DNA of 64,000 nt from assembly GCF_002087235.1 (NCBI RefSeq), contig NZ_MUIO01000019.1, positions 1-64,000 of the forward strand. Reading direction: 5' to 3'. Positions 53,242 to 62,926 of this stretch are shown one piece after another. A program made the translations under genes and the position numbers. The number at the start of each line of letters is the position of its first letter. Within the stretch, counting starts at the first letter, position 1. The notes below the pieces were generated by a model. The model was not told the DNA's origin and did no database searches. It worked only from the letters and a program-made list of their open reading frames with translations. Source of the stretch: Pseudomonas floridensis (GTDB taxonomy: Bacteria > Pseudomonadota > Gammaproteobacteria > Pseudomonadales > Pseudomonadaceae).

Positions 53242-55238
53242 TCGGCAAAGCGGCGGTGAGTCAGCCCATTCCGCGTGTCAGCCTGACCTGGCTGTTACTG
53301 GCGCAGGCGTTGGTGGTGGTGCCGTTCGCGTGGCATGTACCGGTGTCGATCATGGTCTTGTGGCTGGGCTGCGCGATCTGGCGGGTTCAGGCGTTTCGCA
53401 TGCGCGTGCGACTGCCCGGCACTTGGGTCAAGTCCGGGTTGCTGGTCGGCACGACGGGTGGCGTCTATCTGGCCCGTGGCAGCCTGGTCGGGCTGGACGC
53501 CGGGGCGGCGCTGCTGGTGGCGGCTTTTGTCCTGAAAATGCTGGAGATGAACACCCGCCGGGATGCCCGGGTGCTGATCTTCCTCGGCTTTTTCTGTGTG
53601 GTGGTGGGCTACCTGTTCGAAGACAGTCTGCTATGGGCGCTGTTCAGCCTGTTGCCGATCGGTGCTCTGCTGGCGGCGTTGATCGGTCTGCAGCAACCGA
53701 GTCTGGCCGGTCGGCCAGCCGCAACCCTGAAGCTGGCGTTCAAGCTGATGGCTCAGGCCGTACCGTTGATGCTCTTGCTGTTCCTGTTCTTTCCGCGTCT
53801 GGATCCCCTTTGGTCACTGCCACAGCCCAGCAATAGAGGGTTAACCGGCCTGTCGGACAACATGGCGCCGGGCGACATGGCCGAGTTGAGCCGATCCCCC
53901 GCGCTGGTTTTTCGCGCCAGTTTCGAAGGGCCGATCCCTGCGCGCAGCCAATTGTACTGGCGCGGTCTGACGCTCGAGCAGTTCGACGGTCGTCGCTGGT
54001 CACAGTCGGCGCGGGCCCAGACCGTGCAAATCCCGCAGTGGCAGAAGCGCGGCGAGGCGCTCAGCTACAGCGTCGTCATGGAAGCCAGTGGGCGGCCCTG
54101 GTTGCCGAGCCTCGATGTGGGCGAAACCCCGCTGCCCGACGTGCGCCAGATGAGCGACTTCCGCCTGCAACACCGCCGTCCGGTCGAGCAGTCGCTGATG
54201 TACAGCGTCAAGTCCTGGCCTGATAGCCTGCGTGACGCGCAGATCAGCGAGCAGATCCAGCGTCAGGGTCTGCAACTGCCTGCCAAGGGCAATCCACAGG
54301 CCAGGCAATGGGCCGACGAGTTGCGGCGTCGCTATGCCGGTCCTGATGCGCTGGTGCAGGCGATATTTGGCTACTTCGCCGACCAGCCTTTTCACTACAC
54401 GCTCAAACCAGCGCTGCTCGGCACCGACAGCATTGATGATTTCCTGTTTGCCAGCCGCCGTGGCTTTTGCGCGCATTACGCTGGCGCCATGACCTTCGTG
54501 CTGCGCTCGGCGGGCATTCCGGCGCGCGTCGTGGCCGGCTATCAAGGCGGCGAACTCAACCCGGACGGCCAGTACCTGACGGTGCGCCAGTTCGATGCAC
54601 ACGCCTGGGTGGAATACTGGCAGCCGGATGTAGGCTGGCGCAGTGTCGACCCGACCGCCGCAGTCGCGCCTCAGCGCATCGAACAGGGGCTGGAACAGGC
54701 ACTGGCCGCCGACGAAGATTTTCTTCAGGATTCACCGATGTCCGCTTTGCGCTATCGCCATGTGCCGTGGATCAACGCATTGCGCCTGAGCTGGGACAAC
54801 CTCAACTACGGTTGGCAGCGCTGGGTACTGGGTTATCAGGGGCAACAACAGTTACAGGTACTCAGCCGCTGGTTTTCGGATTTTCAGGCGCCGGTGTTCG
54901 TGGCGGGCATCGTACTTTCTCTGGGTTTGGCAGCTTTGTGGCTGTTCAAACCCTGGCAGCGGGAAAGTGATTCACAGTTGCGAGCGTTCATCGTGTTTGA
55001 ACGCTTGCTGGCCCGCCATGGTCTGCGTCGTATGCCGGGCGAAGGTGCCGAGGCGTTTTGCGAGCGTGCGGTGCGCTACTTTCCTTTGCAGGCCGAAGCG
55101 ATCGAGGCCTTTGTCGTTGAGTTTCAGACGCAGCGCTATGCGGGACATCCTGCCTCGGCAAGCCGCTTGCGCAGCCGCCTGAAGCAGTTGCGTCGGCAAT
55201 TGCCCTGGCGCTTGTCGGCGGCCCGTAAGCATCATTAA
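53238..55238 (+). CDS. tgpA: membrane transglutaminase-like protein TgpA (DUF3488)
   Basis: A 666-residue protein from ATG 53238, overlapping the DUF58 stop. Five or six membrane segments in the first 190 residues (DUF3488), then a periplasmic transglutaminase-like domain with Cys about 411 in RRGFCAHYAGAM, His about 455 in DAHAWVEYW and Asp about 471 in WRSVDPTAA, then a last membrane segment near 555-575 and a cytoplasmic DUF4129-like tail. The layout is that of P. aeruginosa TgpA, reported as important for viability. Name given by layout and gene order. Confidence 0.92.
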   Translation: MIGKAAVSQPIPRVSLTWLLLAQALVVVPFAWHVPVSIMVLWLGCAIWRVQAFRMRVRLPGTWVKSGLLVGTTGGVYLARGSLVGLDAGAALLVAAFVLKMLEMNTRRDARVLIFLGFFCVVVGYLFEDSLLWALFSLLPIGALLAALIGLQQPSLAGRPAATLKLAFKLMAQAVPLMLLLFLFFPRLDPLWSLPQPSNRGLTGLSDNMAPGDMAELSRSPALVFRASFEGPIPARSQLYWRGLTLEQFDGRRWSQSARAQTVQIPQWQKRGEALSYSVVMEASGRPWLPSLDVGETPLPDVRQMSDFRLQHRRPVEQSLMYSVKSWPDSLRDAQISEQIQRQGLQLPAKGNPQARQWADELRRRYAGPDALVQAIFGYFADQPFHYTLKPALLGTDSIDDFLFASRRGFCAHYAGAMTFVLRSAGIPARVVAGYQGGELNPDGQYLTVRQFDAHAWVEYWQPDVGWRSVDPTAAVAPQRIEQGLEQALAADEDFLQDSPMSALRYRHVPWINALRLSWDNLNYGWQRWVLGYQGQQQLQVLSRWFSDFQAPVFVAGIVLSLGLAALWLFKPWQRESDSQLRAFIVFERLLARHGLRRMPGEGAEAFCERAVRYFPLQAEAIEAFVVEFQTQRYAGHPASASRLRSRLKQLRRQLPWRLSAARKHH

Positions 55239-55264
55239 CAGGATCTTTTGTAAGAGGAAATTGC

Positions 55265-56026
55265 ATGTCTTCCATGGTGGATCATCTAGTCGCCGAAGTC
55301 CTCGCGCTGGATGTCAAATTACTCGCCTGCCAGGCGCGTCTGGCTGTCTCGACCGACAGTGAAGCGCTGCATGACCTGCGCACCACCGTGCGCCGCCTGC
55401 GCAGTGTGTTGCGGCCCTTGCGCGAATTCTCCGGTGTCACTCAATTGGAGGATGCAGCGAAAGCCGTCGGCCAGTTGACCACCCCGTTGCGCGACATGCA
55501 GGTGCTGGCGGCGTTTCTCGAAGAGCAGGGCCTGAGCGAGGCCGCTCGCAAGCGCAATGACCACCTGAGCAGCGCCTGCCCCAGCGTGGCGAAGTCCGCT
55601 GAACTTGGCCAGTTGCTGACCCTCATCGATCAGTTCCCGACCCTGCTGCGCATGCAGCAGCGTCAAGGCCTGTTGCGCGGGCTGCGCAAGACCATCGAAA
55701 AGCGAATGGACAAGCAGTGGCGCAAACTGCGCACGGCAATGGCCGAGCCCGACCATGATCGCCACGACCTGCGTTTGCTGATCAAGCGCGTGCGCTACGC
55801 CGCCGAGGCTTATCCGGAACTGAGTCATCAGCCGAAGAATATGCAGGCGCGTCTGAAGGCGGCGCAAAGTGCACTGGGCGACTGGCACGATCATCTGCAG
55901 TGGTTGGCGCAGGCAGGTGAACAGCCTGACCTGGCACCCTGCATTGCAGGCTGGCAGATCGGAATCCTTCGCGCCGAGCGCAAGGGCGAAGCGTCGCTGA
56001 AGCGTCTGGCCAAGGCCTGTTTTTAA
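55265..56026 (+). CDS. CHAD domain-containing protein
   Basis: A 253-residue all-helical protein. ATG 55265 has AAGAGGAAATTGC upstream. The conserved His/Arg pairs of CHAD domains occur twice: LHDLRTTVRRLRSVLRPLREF near residues 35-55, and RHDLRLLIKRVRYAAEAY near 160-178, giving a basic channel. CHAD domains bind inorganic polyphosphate. There is no CYTH domain in this protein. It is 26 bases after tgpA and may be cotranscribed. Cytoplasmic. Confidence 0.9.
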   Translation: MSSMVDHLVAEVLALDVKLLACQARLAVSTDSEALHDLRTTVRRLRSVLRPLREFSGVTQLEDAAKAVGQLTTPLRDMQVLAAFLEEQGLSEAARKRNDHLSSACPSVAKSAELGQLLTLIDQFPTLLRMQQRQGLLRGLRKTIEKRMDKQWRKLRTAMAEPDHDRHDLRLLIKRVRYAAEAYPELSHQPKNMQARLKAAQSALGDWHDHLQWLAQAGEQPDLAPCIAGWQIGILRAERKGEASLKRLAKACF

Positions 56027-56164
56027 AGTCTGAGACGGGGAAAGGAGTTTTCCTACGACGAGCAGGTCATTCAGGCCGCAATTATGGCTGATACGTGGCA
56101 TGTCAGTGGGGCATAGGATGAGTACCATCATGCTTATTCGCCTCGAACCCCGCAGGGACGCCTC

Positions 56165-56962
56165 ATGACTTTTTCCGAACTGATCGACGCTGTACGTGAT
56201 AATCCCGGCGCTGTGACGATTCCTGCCGAATGGTCTCAAGGCCGGGCCTGTTTCGGCGGCCTGATGGCGGCACTGACCTATGAAGCCATGCGCAGCCAGG
56301 TCCCGGAAGGCAGACCGGTTCGTTCGCTGGGGATCACGTTCGTCGGGCCTGCCGAGCCGGGTGTGCCAATCTCGTTCGAGGTCGAGATTCTGCGCCATGG
56401 CAAGGCTGTCAGCCAGGTGCTGGGGCGTGCGCTGCAGAACGGTCAGGTCATGACGCTGATGCAGGGCAGTTTCGGTGCATCGCGCGAGTCGATGATTTCG
56501 GTCATGGCCGAATCCGCACCGTCGCTCAAATCAGTGGAGCAGTGTCCCGAGTTGCCTTTCGTCAGCGGTCTGATGCCCGACTACCTGCGCTTCATGGAAA
56601 TCCGCTGGGCGCTGGGCGGCTTGCCTTTCAGCAACACCCCTTCACCTGCCATTGGCGGCTATGCCCGGTTTCGCGACACCACGCAGTCGCAGCCGATGAC
56701 CGAAGCGCACATTCTGGCGTTGGTCGACACCTGGCCGCCTGCGGTATTGCCACACCTGAACCGGCCTGCACCCGGCAGCTCGCTGACCTGGACCATCGAG
56801 TTCGTGCAGCCGCAACCGCAGCTCGACACGTTGCAATGGTGCAGTTATCGCGCAGTGATCGAACACGCTCAGGATGGGTATGGGCACACGGCTGCAATGA
56901 TGTGGTCGCCCGACGGTGCGCTGATCGCAATCAGCCGTCAGGCGGTAACGGTATTTGGTTAG
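56165..56962 (+). CDS. acyl-CoA thioesterase family protein (TesB-like double hotdog)
   Basis: A 265-residue protein from ATG 56165 (AGGGA upstream). Two hotdog halves: the first contains ACFGGLMAALTYEAMRS and RSLGITFVGPAEPG; the second has MTEAHILALVDTWPPAVL and the SLTWTIEFV strand. This is the thioesterase-like 4HBT_3/TesB pattern. Expected to hydrolyse acyl-CoA in the cytoplasm; chain length unknown. It stands alone. Confidence 0.87.
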   Translation: MTFSELIDAVRDNPGAVTIPAEWSQGRACFGGLMAALTYEAMRSQVPEGRPVRSLGITFVGPAEPGVPISFEVEILRHGKAVSQVLGRALQNGQVMTLMQGSFGASRESMISVMAESAPSLKSVEQCPELPFVSGLMPDYLRFMEIRWALGGLPFSNTPSPAIGGYARFRDTTQSQPMTEAHILALVDTWPPAVLPHLNRPAPGSSLTWTIEFVQPQPQLDTLQWCSYRAVIEHAQDGYGHTAAMMWSPDGALIAISRQAVTVFG

Positions 56963-57019
56963 CACTGGGTTAGCGGTGGGCTGAACGGCACACCTTATCT
57001 GCAAGAGCCGTCATGGAAA

Positions 57020-57382
57020 CTATCGCCGGTGCCGCTGTTTCCAGGCGCGCCACCAGGCGCCGCTCAACACGAAGCGCGGGAAGGTCACGAACTGCTCGAC
57101 CAGCAAGCGTTTGACCGCATCGCCGCGGTCACTGAACGGCTCGGGCGACTGCGTTTCCAGCGTGTGACCATGGCGTTGAAAAGCCAGTGCCGCGATCAGG
57201 CCGATGACGCCGATGGCTATCGAGGAAATGCTCAGCGAAAACAGCCCGTCAACGATCAGCAGGGCGGCCAGAATGAACAACGGAACGGCGATCAGGTGCA
57301 GCACCAGATTGGCCGGATGTTGATGATTGTCGGCATAGCCACGCCACTGCCATGTGTGGAGATTGGGAAGTCGCTTGCCCAT
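57020..57382 (-). CDS. DUF962/Mpo1-like small membrane protein
   Basis: A 120-residue protein from ATG 57382 (GAGGA 8 bases upstream). The N-terminus, YADNHQHPANLVLHLIAVPL, has the His-rich N-H-x-x-x-x-N-x-x-x-H pattern of DUF962/Mpo1-type proteins, followed by two membrane spans (about 27-50 and 52-70). Mpo1 in yeast is an Fe-dependent dioxygenase of 2-hydroxy fatty acids; whether this short bacterial member does the same is inference. A nested palindrome lies directly upstream at 57393-57468. Confidence 0.7.
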   Translation of the reverse strand: MGKRLPNLHTWQWRGYADNHQHPANLVLHLIAVPLFILAALLIVDGLFSLSISSIAIGVIGLIAALAFQRHGHTLETQSPEPFSDRGDAVKRLLVEQFVTFPRFVLSGAWWRAWKQRHRR

Positions 57383-57392
57383 ACTGCTGTCC

Positions 57393-57468
57393 TCTTCAAT
57401 GCTTGATGCATCCGTTGTGATGCAGGCAGTGCGTCACGCATTCAACGCACTGCTCGATGCTTGAAGAA
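57393..57468. repeat. nested inverted repeats between DUF962 and chemoreceptor genes
   Basis: Outer arms TCTTCAA (57393-57399) and TTGAAGA (57462-57468) enclose a perfect 9-bp inverted repeat GCAGTGCGT (57427-57435)/ACGCACTGC (57446-57454) with a 10-base loop. It lies between the two minus-strand genes, so it could be a transcript-end structure of the chemoreceptor gene or an operator of the DUF962 gene. Confidence 0.5.
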
Positions 57469-57523
57469 TAGGCCCGACCTCGTCGTGCCGCGAGTCAACG
57501 CTGACTATCGGCTCGATAGGTGG

Positions 57524-58828
57524 TTACAGCTTGAGCTGCCCGATAGCGGTGTTCAGCTCGCCCGCCAGTACCGCGAGTTCGCCGCTGGTGGTGGCGGATT
57601 CCACAGTCTGTGACACGGTGCGCTCGGTCACATCGCGAATGCTCACCACCGCACGGTTCATCTCTTCGGCAACCTGGCTCTGCTGCTGGGCGGCCACGGC
57701 GATCTGCGTATTGCTTTCGCGCATCTGGCCCACGGCTGCGGCGATGGCCTCCAGGGCCTCACCGGCTTCCCGGGCTTGCTTCACGCACTCATCGGCCTTG
57801 AACGAGCTGTCCTGCATGAAGTCCACGGCATCGCGGGTGCCGCTTTGCAGGGTGGACACCATGGTGGTGATTTCGTCGGTGGAGGACTGCACCCGTTTGG
57901 CGAGGTTACGCACCTCATCGGCGACCACCGCGAAGCCACGTCCCATTTCACCGGCGCGTGCGGCCTCGATGGCGGCGTTGAGTGCCAGCAGGTTGGTCTG
58001 TTCGGCGATGCTGTGGATCACGCTGACCACGCCATTGATTTTCTGGCTGTCCGCAGCCATGCGCTGGATCATCCCCGCCGTCTGCTGCACGCCACTGGAC
58101 AGGCTGGCAATCGACAGCTGAACACGCTCGACCACCGCCTTGCCGCTGCCTGCCAACGCATCGGCGGTCTGCGACTGGTCGCGGGTGGTAGTCGCATGCT
58201 GCGCGATGTGGTGGACGGTGGCCGTCATCTCGTTGATCGCCGTGGCGACCTGATCGGTTTCGCTCTGCTGGCCGAGCATGCCGTGACGAACGTCGGTCAT
58301 GCCCGCTGCCAGGTGGGCGGCACCCTGATCCAGTCTGACAGCGGTCTGCGCAACGGTGGCGACCACGCGCTGATACCCGGCCTGCAAGGCATTGAATGCC
58401 TTGGCCATCTGCCCGACTTCGTCATCACTGCCATTGGGGACGCGGGCCGACAGGTCACCGGTCTTTTCCACATGCAGCATCACATCCTTGAGTGTATTGA
58501 GCTGGCTGAGCAGAAAGCGGATCAGCAGCTGCGACGCGCCGAGCATCACGATCATCAAGACGAAGACGGCGATCGCGTAATGAGCAAAATGCCGTTCAAG
58601 CACCTCGGTGAAGGTAGGTGCATTCGTCAGCGCGGCGTTATCGGCGGGCAGTGGCTGACCGACCGGCCAGTGCGTGATCAGTTGCTCGACGTCATGGGCC
58701 GCGTTCTGCAGTGACTGCTGCTCCAGTTGCACGGCGTACAGCACCAGCAGCAAGGTGGTGACGAAGGCAACCGCATTGACGGCCCAGAATTTGTACTTGA
58801 GTGACAGGTTGCCAAGCCATGAGCCCAT
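57524..58828 (-). CDS. methyl-accepting chemotaxis protein
   Basis: A 434-residue chemoreceptor. TM1 about residues 13-32, a short periplasmic loop of about 55 residues, TM2 about 86-110, then HAMP and the signalling domain with hairpin tip [32 protein letters not shown]. The small ligand region lacks a recognisable Cache or 4HB domain, so it may sense through a partner or membrane state. No CheR-binding pentapeptide at the C-terminus (ends IGQLKL). ATG 58828, weak ribosome-binding site. Cell-pole array component. Confidence 0.95.
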   Translation of the reverse strand: MGSWLGNLSLKYKFWAVNAVAFVTTLLLVLYAVQLEQQSLQNAAHDVEQLITHWPVGQPLPADNAALTNAPTFTEVLERHFAHYAIAVFVLMIVMLGASQLLIRFLLSQLNTLKDVMLHVEKTGDLSARVPNGSDDEVGQMAKAFNALQAGYQRVVATVAQTAVRLDQGAAHLAAGMTDVRHGMLGQQSETDQVATAINEMTATVHHIAQHATTTRDQSQTADALAGSGKAVVERVQLSIASLSSGVQQTAGMIQRMAADSQKINGVVSVIHSIAEQTNLLALNAAIEAARAGEMGRGFAVVADEVRNLAKRVQSSTDEITTMVSTLQSGTRDAVDFMQDSSFKADECVKQAREAGEALEAIAAAVGQMRESNTQIAVAAQQQSQVAEEMNRAVVSIRDVTERTVSQTVESATTSGELAVLAGELNTAIGQLKL

Positions 58829-58912
58829 GAGCGGTCTTCTTTGATGGTAGGTAGTGATAGCAGCAAGATGCCATTACCCTAATCCAGCCTTCAGTGCCGC
58901 CGTTGACGCGGA

Positions 58913-59749
58913 TCAAGAAAAGCGCGGATTTTCGTCGGTTGCTTTCGCAAGCACCGGCAGACCAAAGAAATCCCGGGCACATGCCGTGCTGTGGCGGGCC
59001 AGATCGTCCTCGGTCTCACCCCGGTGCAGCGCGACCTCGCGCAGCACTTCGGGCAAGTAGGCGGGCTCGTTGCGGCCGTTTTTCGGTTTGGGGCGCAGGC
59101 TGCGCGGCAATAGATAAGGCGCGTCGCTTTCCAGCATCAGACGACCGCGAGGGATATTGCCTACCAGCGGATGCAGGTGAGTGCCGCGACGTTCATCGCA
59201 GATCCAGCCGGTGATGCCGATGTGCAGGTCCAGATCCAGATAACTGAACAGCGCGGCCCGCTCGCCGGTAAAGCAGTGTACGACGGCTGCAGGCAGGCGG
59301 TCGCGGTAGTCGCGCAGGATGTCCAGCAGGCGCTGGTTGGCGTCGCGCTCGTGCAGAAACACCGGCAATTGCAGTTCCACGGCCATCGCCAGGTGTGCTT
59401 CCAGAACCTTTTCCTGTTGCGGGCGAGGGGAGAAGTCGCGGTTGAAATCCAGCCCGCATTCGCCGACGGCACGCACGCGATTTTCCTTGAGCAGCGCATG
59501 CAACTGTTTCTCGGTGTCGCCGGTCCAATCGCTCGCCGAGTGGGGGTGAATGCCGGCCGTGCAGAACAGTCTTAGAGCGCTGTCATCCAGCTCCTGACAC
59601 AGTTGCAGGGCCTGTTCGCTGCCTTCGACGCTGGTGCCCGTGACCACGAGTTGGTCGACGCCTGCGGCATAGGCACGGTCGAGTACCGCCTGTCGCTGTG
59701 AAGCGAAGCTGGCGTTAGTCAGATTGACGCCAATGTCGATGAGTTGCAT
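58913..59749 (-). CDS. tatD: TatD family metal-dependent hydrolase
   Basis: A 278-residue protein with GGAGG 7 bases before ATG 59749. The start [12 protein letters not shown] is that of TatD itself, as opposed to the YcfH/YjjV paralogues, which begin with a D-x-H-x-H motif. Metal and catalytic ligands: [24 protein letters not shown] and LESDAPYLL. Family activity: metal-dependent 3'-5' exonuclease/DNase, cytoplasmic. Divergent from the transglycosylase gene with a 174-bp region between them. Confidence 0.94.
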   Translation of the reverse strand: MQLIDIGVNLTNASFASQRQAVLDRAYAAGVDQLVVTGTSVEGSEQALQLCQELDDSALRLFCTAGIHPHSASDWTGDTEKQLHALLKENRVRAVGECGLDFNRDFSPRPQQEKVLEAHLAMAVELQLPVFLHERDANQRLLDILRDYRDRLPAAVVHCFTGERAALFSYLDLDLHIGITGWICDERRGTHLHPLVGNIPRGRLMLESDAPYLLPRSLRPKPKNGRNEPAYLPEVLREVALHRGETEDDLARHSTACARDFFGLPVLAKATDENPRFS

Positions 59750-59923
59750 GGTGCTACCTCCAGCGCAAGGCTGCCGAGCATATCAGAGCTTCGGCAAAAA
59801 CAAGAAAACGCTGCCTATTCAATTGGTTGAGCTCAAGGACTCGATGCTTTTCTGCAATGTTGATGCTGCTGCGTGACTTCCAGAGTTTCTTTTTCCTGTT
59901 ACGGCGATGCCACTGGGGAATGA

Positions 59924-61357
59924 ATGATCCGATCCGCGCTTGTGTCCATTGTCTGTCTGTTACCACTGTTATCGACTGAAGTGTTGGCCCGTCCGCCAGC
60001 GTCTGCCGGCCCGGTTGCCGCGCAGCATGATGCGCCGGTACGCGATCTGGCCGCCATTCGCAGCAGCAAGGTGCTGCGTGTGCTGGTCAATCAGAGTCGC
60101 AACAGCTCCGGCGACGTAAAGGGCCAGGAGATCGGCATCGAGTACCACCGTTTGCAGGCTTTCGAGCGTTACCTCAACAACCACGCGCGCGATGGCCAGA
60201 AGGTCACTTTCAAAATCATTCCCAAGGCGAAAAACCAATTGCTTACTGCGCTGCAGCGTGGCGACGGTGACCTGATCGCGCCGGGTGAGCTGCTGGATGT
60301 CAGCGAGGCCAAGGGCGTTCAGGCGAGTACCCCGATCATCCACGACGTGCCGCTGGTGCTGGTCGGGTTACGCGGTGACCGAAGCTTCAGGCGTGTCGAG
60401 CAGTTGTCCGGTCGAACCCTGAGCCTGCCGACCGGCAGCGCCGCCGATGAGGCATTGCACCAGGTCAACCGGCAATTGGAGTTGCGCAAGCTGCCGCCGG
60501 TGAAGATCGAGTGGGTGGATCCGAGCCTGGCGGTCGAAGACGTGCTGGAAATGGTCCAGGCCGGAATCTACCCAATGACCCTGGTCGAGCAGCCGATTGC
60601 CGAACGCTGGGCCGGTGTGATGCCCAGGCTGCGTCTGGATCGCGGACTGTCGTTGAAAACCCACGGCGATGTCAGTTGGTTCGTGCGTGACAACGCGACG
60701 GTGCTGCGCGCCAGCATCGACGACTTCCTGAAGGGCTACAAGCCGTCCACGAACCAGGATGTGGCGTTCGAAAAGGCCTACAAGAACATGTATCGGGTCA
60801 ACAATCCGCTGGTGCGCGGCAACATTCAGCGGCTGGAACAGTTACGCCCGTTGCTGCAGCGTCATGCCGATGCGCAGGGCATGGACTGGCTGGATCTGGC
60901 GGCCCTGGCGTTCAAGGAGTCCAGACTTGACCCGGCGGCCAAGGGCAGTGGCGGAGCAACCGGCTTGCTGCAGATCACGCCCTCGGCGGCGAAGAGCGTT
61001 GGTGTCTCGAACATTCAGAATGCCGATGACAACGTTCGTGCGGCTTCGCGTTACATGGCCGCTATCAAGCGCAAGTATTTTTCCAGTCCCCGGGTCAACG
61101 AACGTGAGCGCATGGCGTTCACGATGGCCGCGTACAACATGGGACCGGAGCGCGTACAGGGCATGCGTGATGAGGCACGCAAACGCGGTCTCAACCCCAA
61201 TCAGTGGTTCTTTCAGACCGAACGTATTGCGATGGAGCAGGGCGGCGCGAATGTCGTGACGTTCGTCAATAGCGTGAACAAGTACTATCTGGCGTTCGAC
61301 CGTCAGCGCGATTCGCTGGAAAAAGAGGGTGCCGGAAAATCAACGGTCAAACGATGA
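59924..61357 (+). CDS. MltF-like membrane-bound lytic transglycosylase
   Basis: A 477-residue protein from ATG 59924 (GGGGA upstream), with a signal peptide ending near LARP. Residues about 45-280 are a bacterial extracellular solute-binding (SBP_3) domain; residues about 310-450 are an SLT lysozyme-like domain with catalytic Glu about 332 in FKESRLDP, GATGLLQITPSAA and AAYNMGPERV. This is the MltF plan: murein cleavage with formation of 1,6-anhydro-MurNAc, controlled by the N-terminal domain. No lipobox is seen. Position near the TgpA locus suggests the P. aeruginosa MltF2 counterpart; I leave the symbol open. Confidence 0.9.
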   Translation: MIRSALVSIVCLLPLLSTEVLARPPASAGPVAAQHDAPVRDLAAIRSSKVLRVLVNQSRNSSGDVKGQEIGIEYHRLQAFERYLNNHARDGQKVTFKIIPKAKNQLLTALQRGDGDLIAPGELLDVSEAKGVQASTPIIHDVPLVLVGLRGDRSFRRVEQLSGRTLSLPTGSAADEALHQVNRQLELRKLPPVKIEWVDPSLAVEDVLEMVQAGIYPMTLVEQPIAERWAGVMPRLRLDRGLSLKTHGDVSWFVRDNATVLRASIDDFLKGYKPSTNQDVAFEKAYKNMYRVNNPLVRGNIQRLEQLRPLLQRHADAQGMDWLDLAALAFKESRLDPAAKGSGGATGLLQITPSAAKSVGVSNIQNADDNVRAASRYMAAIKRKYFSSPRVNERERMAFTMAAYNMGPERVQGMRDEARKRGLNPNQWFFQTERIAMEQGGANVVTFVNSVNKYYLAFDRQRDSLEKEGAGKSTVKR

Positions 61358-61458
61358 TCTAAAAATTCGATAGGTATGACGAATATATTGGGGTACTCAT
61401 ATGAATCAGCTTGATTATGATGGCGTCAATCCTACTTAATCAGTTACGGAACACCCCT

Positions 61459-61893
61459 ATGAACGCCATGATCAAATCGGTTCTCACCAGCCGCGCCGGC
61501 TACGGCCTGACCATTCTGCGAGTCATTGTCGGCATCGCATTCATCGCCCACGGCAGCCAGAAACTGTTTGGCGCCTTTGGCGGCTATGGTCTGGAAGGCA
61601 CTGCGCAGTACATGGAAAGCCTCGGTCTGACGCCGGGTTATCTGATGGCGCTGCTTTCCGGTGGGGCCGAGTTCTTCGGCGGTCTGGGCTTGCTGTTAGG
61701 GCTGTTGGCCCGTCCGGCTGCGGCACTGGTGACCGTTTTGCTGCTGGTGGCGATCTTCACCGTGCACATCGGTAACGGCTTCTTCATGGCCAACAACGGT
61801 TATGAATATGCCCTGGCATTGCTGGGCGGTGCGCTGGCGGTATTGATCGAAGGCGCAGGCAGGCTGTCACTGGATCGGGTGATCGCTCGATAA
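61459..61893 (+). CDS. DoxX family membrane protein
   Basis: A 144-residue protein from ATG 61459; the longer open frame from 61411 lacks a ribosome-binding site. Four membrane segments, with the DoxX signature RVIVGIAFIAHGSQKLFGAFGG in the first and GGAEFFGGLGLLLG in the second. DoxX proteins are inner-membrane proteins, some linked to redox or sulfur metabolism; no specific role can be read here. A clear terminator follows. Confidence 0.9.
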   Translation: MNAMIKSVLTSRAGYGLTILRVIVGIAFIAHGSQKLFGAFGGYGLEGTAQYMESLGLTPGYLMALLSGGAEFFGGLGLLLGLLARPAAALVTVLLLVAIFTVHIGNGFFMANNGYEYALALLGGALAVLIEGAGRLSLDRVIAR

Positions 61894-61911
61894 TCGCGGC
61901 GCATTCATGCC

Positions 61912-61935
61912 AAGGCCCACTCGACAGTGGGCCTT
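61912..61935 (+). terminator. terminator after doxX-like gene
   Basis: AAGGCCCACT (61912-61921) and AGTGGGCCTT (61926-61935) form a perfect 10-bp stem with a CGAC loop; TTCGCATTTC follows. It lies 18 bases after the stop. Confidence 0.75.
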
Positions 61936-62007
61936 TCGCATTTCAACGGGATTGCAGGGCAAGGTAATTGACAACAAATGGCGCGTTTCTCTAGGATGCG
62001 TGCTCAA

Positions 62008-62077
62008 GCGCCGATTTAACAACTACTTGCGGGGCGCCTGACAAGGCTCAAGTCTTGTCGAAATACCGCTAAAACGT
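62008..62077 (+). ncRNA. SAM-II-like riboswitch candidate
   Basis: P1: GCGCC (62008-62012) with GGCGC (62033-62037). GATTT follows the 5' arm directly and CTTGC (62026-62030) precedes the 3' arm, both as in SAM-II. P2 (pseudoknot): GCGG (62029-62032) with CCGC (62066-62069), then TAAAA, giving the SAM-II 3' GCTAAA box. The connecting loop holds an extra hairpin GACAAG/CTTGTC (62040-62059), as in long-loop variants. It lies 57 bases before the ATG of the next gene. Assigned by eye, not by covariance search. Confidence 0.55.
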
Positions 62078-62134
62078 TGGTTCGGTGTTGCCTCTCACCG
62101 CTGCCCAGCGGAGCTTCTGAGGCAGAGAAAAAAC

Positions 62135-62443
62135 ATGAACAACCTGCGCCCCCTTCTTCGTCTGTCGCCGATCAGCACTGTGCTGACGCGCAAAAATCCC
62201 AAAATTCTCCTCGCCGGTTCCCACCAGCCCACGCTGCTGCGGTATCTGGATGGCTGGCCACGTCGTCGTGGTGGTTCCTGTGCCTTCCTGATCCAGTTCG
62301 TCGACGCTCGCCAGTCGCTCGGCCATTTTGCCAACGATCAGTTCGATCTGGCCGTCATTCAGTCGCCAAACGCCGACGCTGTCGAGCAGATGATTGGTGA
62401 CCTCACGCGTATCGCTCGTCAGGGACTGATCAACTTCGGTTGA
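62135..62443 (+). CDS. uncharacterised 102-aa protein behind riboswitch candidate
   Basis: ATG 62135 has GAGGCAGAG upstream. The 102-residue protein has a basic N-terminal half and a C-terminal half with LIQFVDARQ and FDLAVIQSP followed by a helix, which looks like half of a Rossmann-type fold (alternating strand-helix). It has no signal peptide. Family not recognised. If the upstream element senses SAM, a link to methionine or SAM metabolism would be expected, but the protein has no recognisable methyltransferase motif I. Confidence 0.65.
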   Translation: MNNLRPLLRLSPISTVLTRKNPKILLAGSHQPTLLRYLDGWPRRRGGSCAFLIQFVDARQSLGHFANDQFDLAVIQSPNADAVEQMIGDLTRIARQGLINFG

Positions 62444-62545
62444 TCCGCGCCCGTGCTGTTTCGCTTATAAGGCATTATGCTGGCCCCCACCGTTTCGCTT
62501 GATAGGCAAAATCGCCGCCTTATCAAAGGATTAGGTGGTGTCTGC

Positions 62546-62875
62546 ATGCGATTGGTTTATTGTGCTCTGGCGTGCCTGACGCTGTCGGGCATTGCGGTGT
62601 ATGCCCAGGCTCGAAACGCGACGGAAAGTGAACGCTATCTGTGCCGTTGGGGCTCAACCATCGCGGGCGGCGCGCAGGCGTCCAAGCTGTCGGGCGTTAC
62701 CCGCTACGGGGCGCGGCAGAAACTTCAGGCGCGTAAATTCGCCAAACAGTGGATGCGCCCGATGGCGCTGGGCATTACCGAACAGACCTACGACAGCGAT
62801 TCGCGTCTCAAGCCTGACAGCGTGAAGCAGATCTACTACGACGGCTGCATTCGCCACGAGGTGGCGCGCCGCTAA
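62546..62875 (+). CDS. small exported protein, uncharacterised
   Basis: A 109-residue protein from ATG 62546 (AGGTGGTG upstream; the longer frame from 62477 is less likely). Signal peptide cleaved near YAQA. The mature part is basic, contains one Cys early (YLCRWG) and one late (DGCIRH), and is otherwise helical. Conserved-looking but not recognised. Probably periplasmic. It lies 51 bases before greB. Confidence 0.7.
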   Translation: MRLVYCALACLTLSGIAVYAQARNATESERYLCRWGSTIAGGAQASKLSGVTRYGARQKLQARKFAKQWMRPMALGITEQTYDSDSRLKPDSVKQIYYDGCIRHEVARR

Positions 62876-62926
62876 GCGTTCAGCGAGCGTCTGTCGAGCT
62901 GATTTTTGTGTGTCCGGAGGACCGCC

